From positions 1-12,373 of the forward strand of contig VGBY01000016.1 in the NCBI GenBank assembly GCA_016870295.1: 12,373 nt of DNA, in the 5' to 3' direction. The translations under genes and the position numbers were made by a program. The DNA is from Actinomycetota bacterium (GTDB lineage Bacteria; Actinomycetota; Acidimicrobiia; Acidimicrobiales; Ilumatobacteraceae). Positions within the stretch are counted from its first letter, which is position 1. The number at the start of each line of letters is the position of its first letter. Shown here piece by piece: positions 12,064 to 12,373 of this stretch. The notes below the pieces were generated by a model. The model was given only the letters and a program-made list of their open reading frames with translations, was not told the origin of the DNA and ran no database searches.

Positions 12064-12373
12064 GTGCAGGTGCTGTTGCGCCGCGACGTGAAGGGCATCG
12101 GTCGACGGGGCGACATCGTCACCGTGTCGTCGGGTCATGCCCGCAATTACCTCATCCCCAACGGGTTGGCCGTCGAGGCCACCGACGGGGCGGTCGAGCA
12201 GGCAGCCACCGTGAAGAAATCGCGGGCGGTGCGTGAGGCAGCCGATCGCGAATCCGCGCGGGCAATCGCAACGGCTTTCGCCGAGACACCACTCGTCATT
12301 ACTGCCAAGGCGGGGGCGACCGGCAAGTTGTTCGGCTCGGTGACGGCCGCCGACATCGTCGAAGCCGTCGAGC
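12064..12373 (+). CDS. rplI: 50S ribosomal protein L9 (partial, runs off the window)
   Basis: L9 binds 23S rRNA near the L1 stalk and influences reading-frame maintenance. The first 103 residues are present, out of about 148 expected. The N-terminal rRNA-binding domain has VLLRRDVKGIGRRGDIVTVSSGHARNYLIPNGLA at about 3-36. A long helix follows (about 42-70), then the opening of the C-terminal domain with KLFGSVTAADIVEAV. The GTG at 12064 gives the family-like beginning MQVLLRRDVKGIG. It lies 4 nt after rpsR with only a weak ribosome binding site, so translation is probably coupled. The gene continues beyond 12373. Confidence 0.96.
   Translation, partial: MQVLLRRDVKGIGRRGDIVTVSSGHARNYLIPNGLAVEATDGAVEQAATVKKSRAVREAADRESARAIATAFAETPLVITAKAGATGKLFGSVTAADIVEAVE

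Noticed and set aside
1..12373. CRISPR, insertion sequence, prophage, tRNA or rRNA
   Set aside because: No regularly spaced repeats, transposase or phage motifs, terminal repeats, or cloverleaf and rRNA sequences were seen. The window is contiguous housekeeping genes.

Overview
The window is a gene-dense, GC-rich stretch of bacterial chromosome, read here as the origin-proximal housekeeping region of an actinobacterium (Actinomycetota). I lean towards class Acidimicrobiia, but that is an inference. The evidence is the gene order parA-parB / trxA-trxB / kinase with a MurJ-type extracellular domain / DUF6049-like exported protein / pcnA-type CCA enzyme / DUF5318 / rpsF-ssb-rpsR-rplI. This parallels the Mycobacterium tuberculosis stretch Rv3918c-Rv3907c plus Rv0049-Rv0056. 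GTG starts and starts with a -10 box immediately upstream are also typical of the phylum. There is no sign of a phage, insertion sequence, CRISPR array, tRNA or rRNA, and no gene-free stretch longer than about 115 bp.

Layout. Positions 42-1671 (+) hold parA and parB, which overlap by 14 bp. Positions 1672-1786 are a convergent intergenic region rich in interlocking inverted repeats and carrying one perfect DnaA-box nonamer. Positions 8752 down to 1787 are a seven-gene minus-strand run, in transcription order: GNAT acetyltransferase, DUF6049-like exported membrane-anchored protein, DegV lipid-binding protein, membrane Ser/Thr kinase, small two-helix membrane protein, trxB, trxA. The first three are joined by ATGA overlaps. 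The kinase and the small membrane protein each have a candidate promoter of their own. Positions 8795-10198 (+) hold the CCA tRNA nucleotidyltransferase, divergent from the GNAT gene across only 42 bp. A DUF5318 zinc-ribbon-like protein follows, then the rpsF-ssb-rpsR-rplI operon with a clear TTGGCA-N17-TACGCT promoter and a leader with two hairpins. rplI runs off the end of the window.

How the genes fit together. parAB segregates the origin. trxAB supplies reduced thioredoxin. The kinase and the DUF6049-like protein are envelope proteins that in other actinobacteria flank the lipid II flippase gene murJ. pcnA matures tRNA 3' ends, and the last operon supplies ribosomal proteins S6, S18 and L9 plus SSB. 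I do not see a clear-cut new defence or mobile system. The points most worth a second look are: (a) the dyad chain with a DnaA box between parB and trxA; (b) a repeated TANNNT box 6-7 nt before five start codons, indicating leaderless transcripts; (c) the murJ slot, which holds degV while an apparently active kinase carries the MurJ-type extracellular domain; (d) a cysteine-free S18 with a long acidic tail; (e) the rpsF leader.
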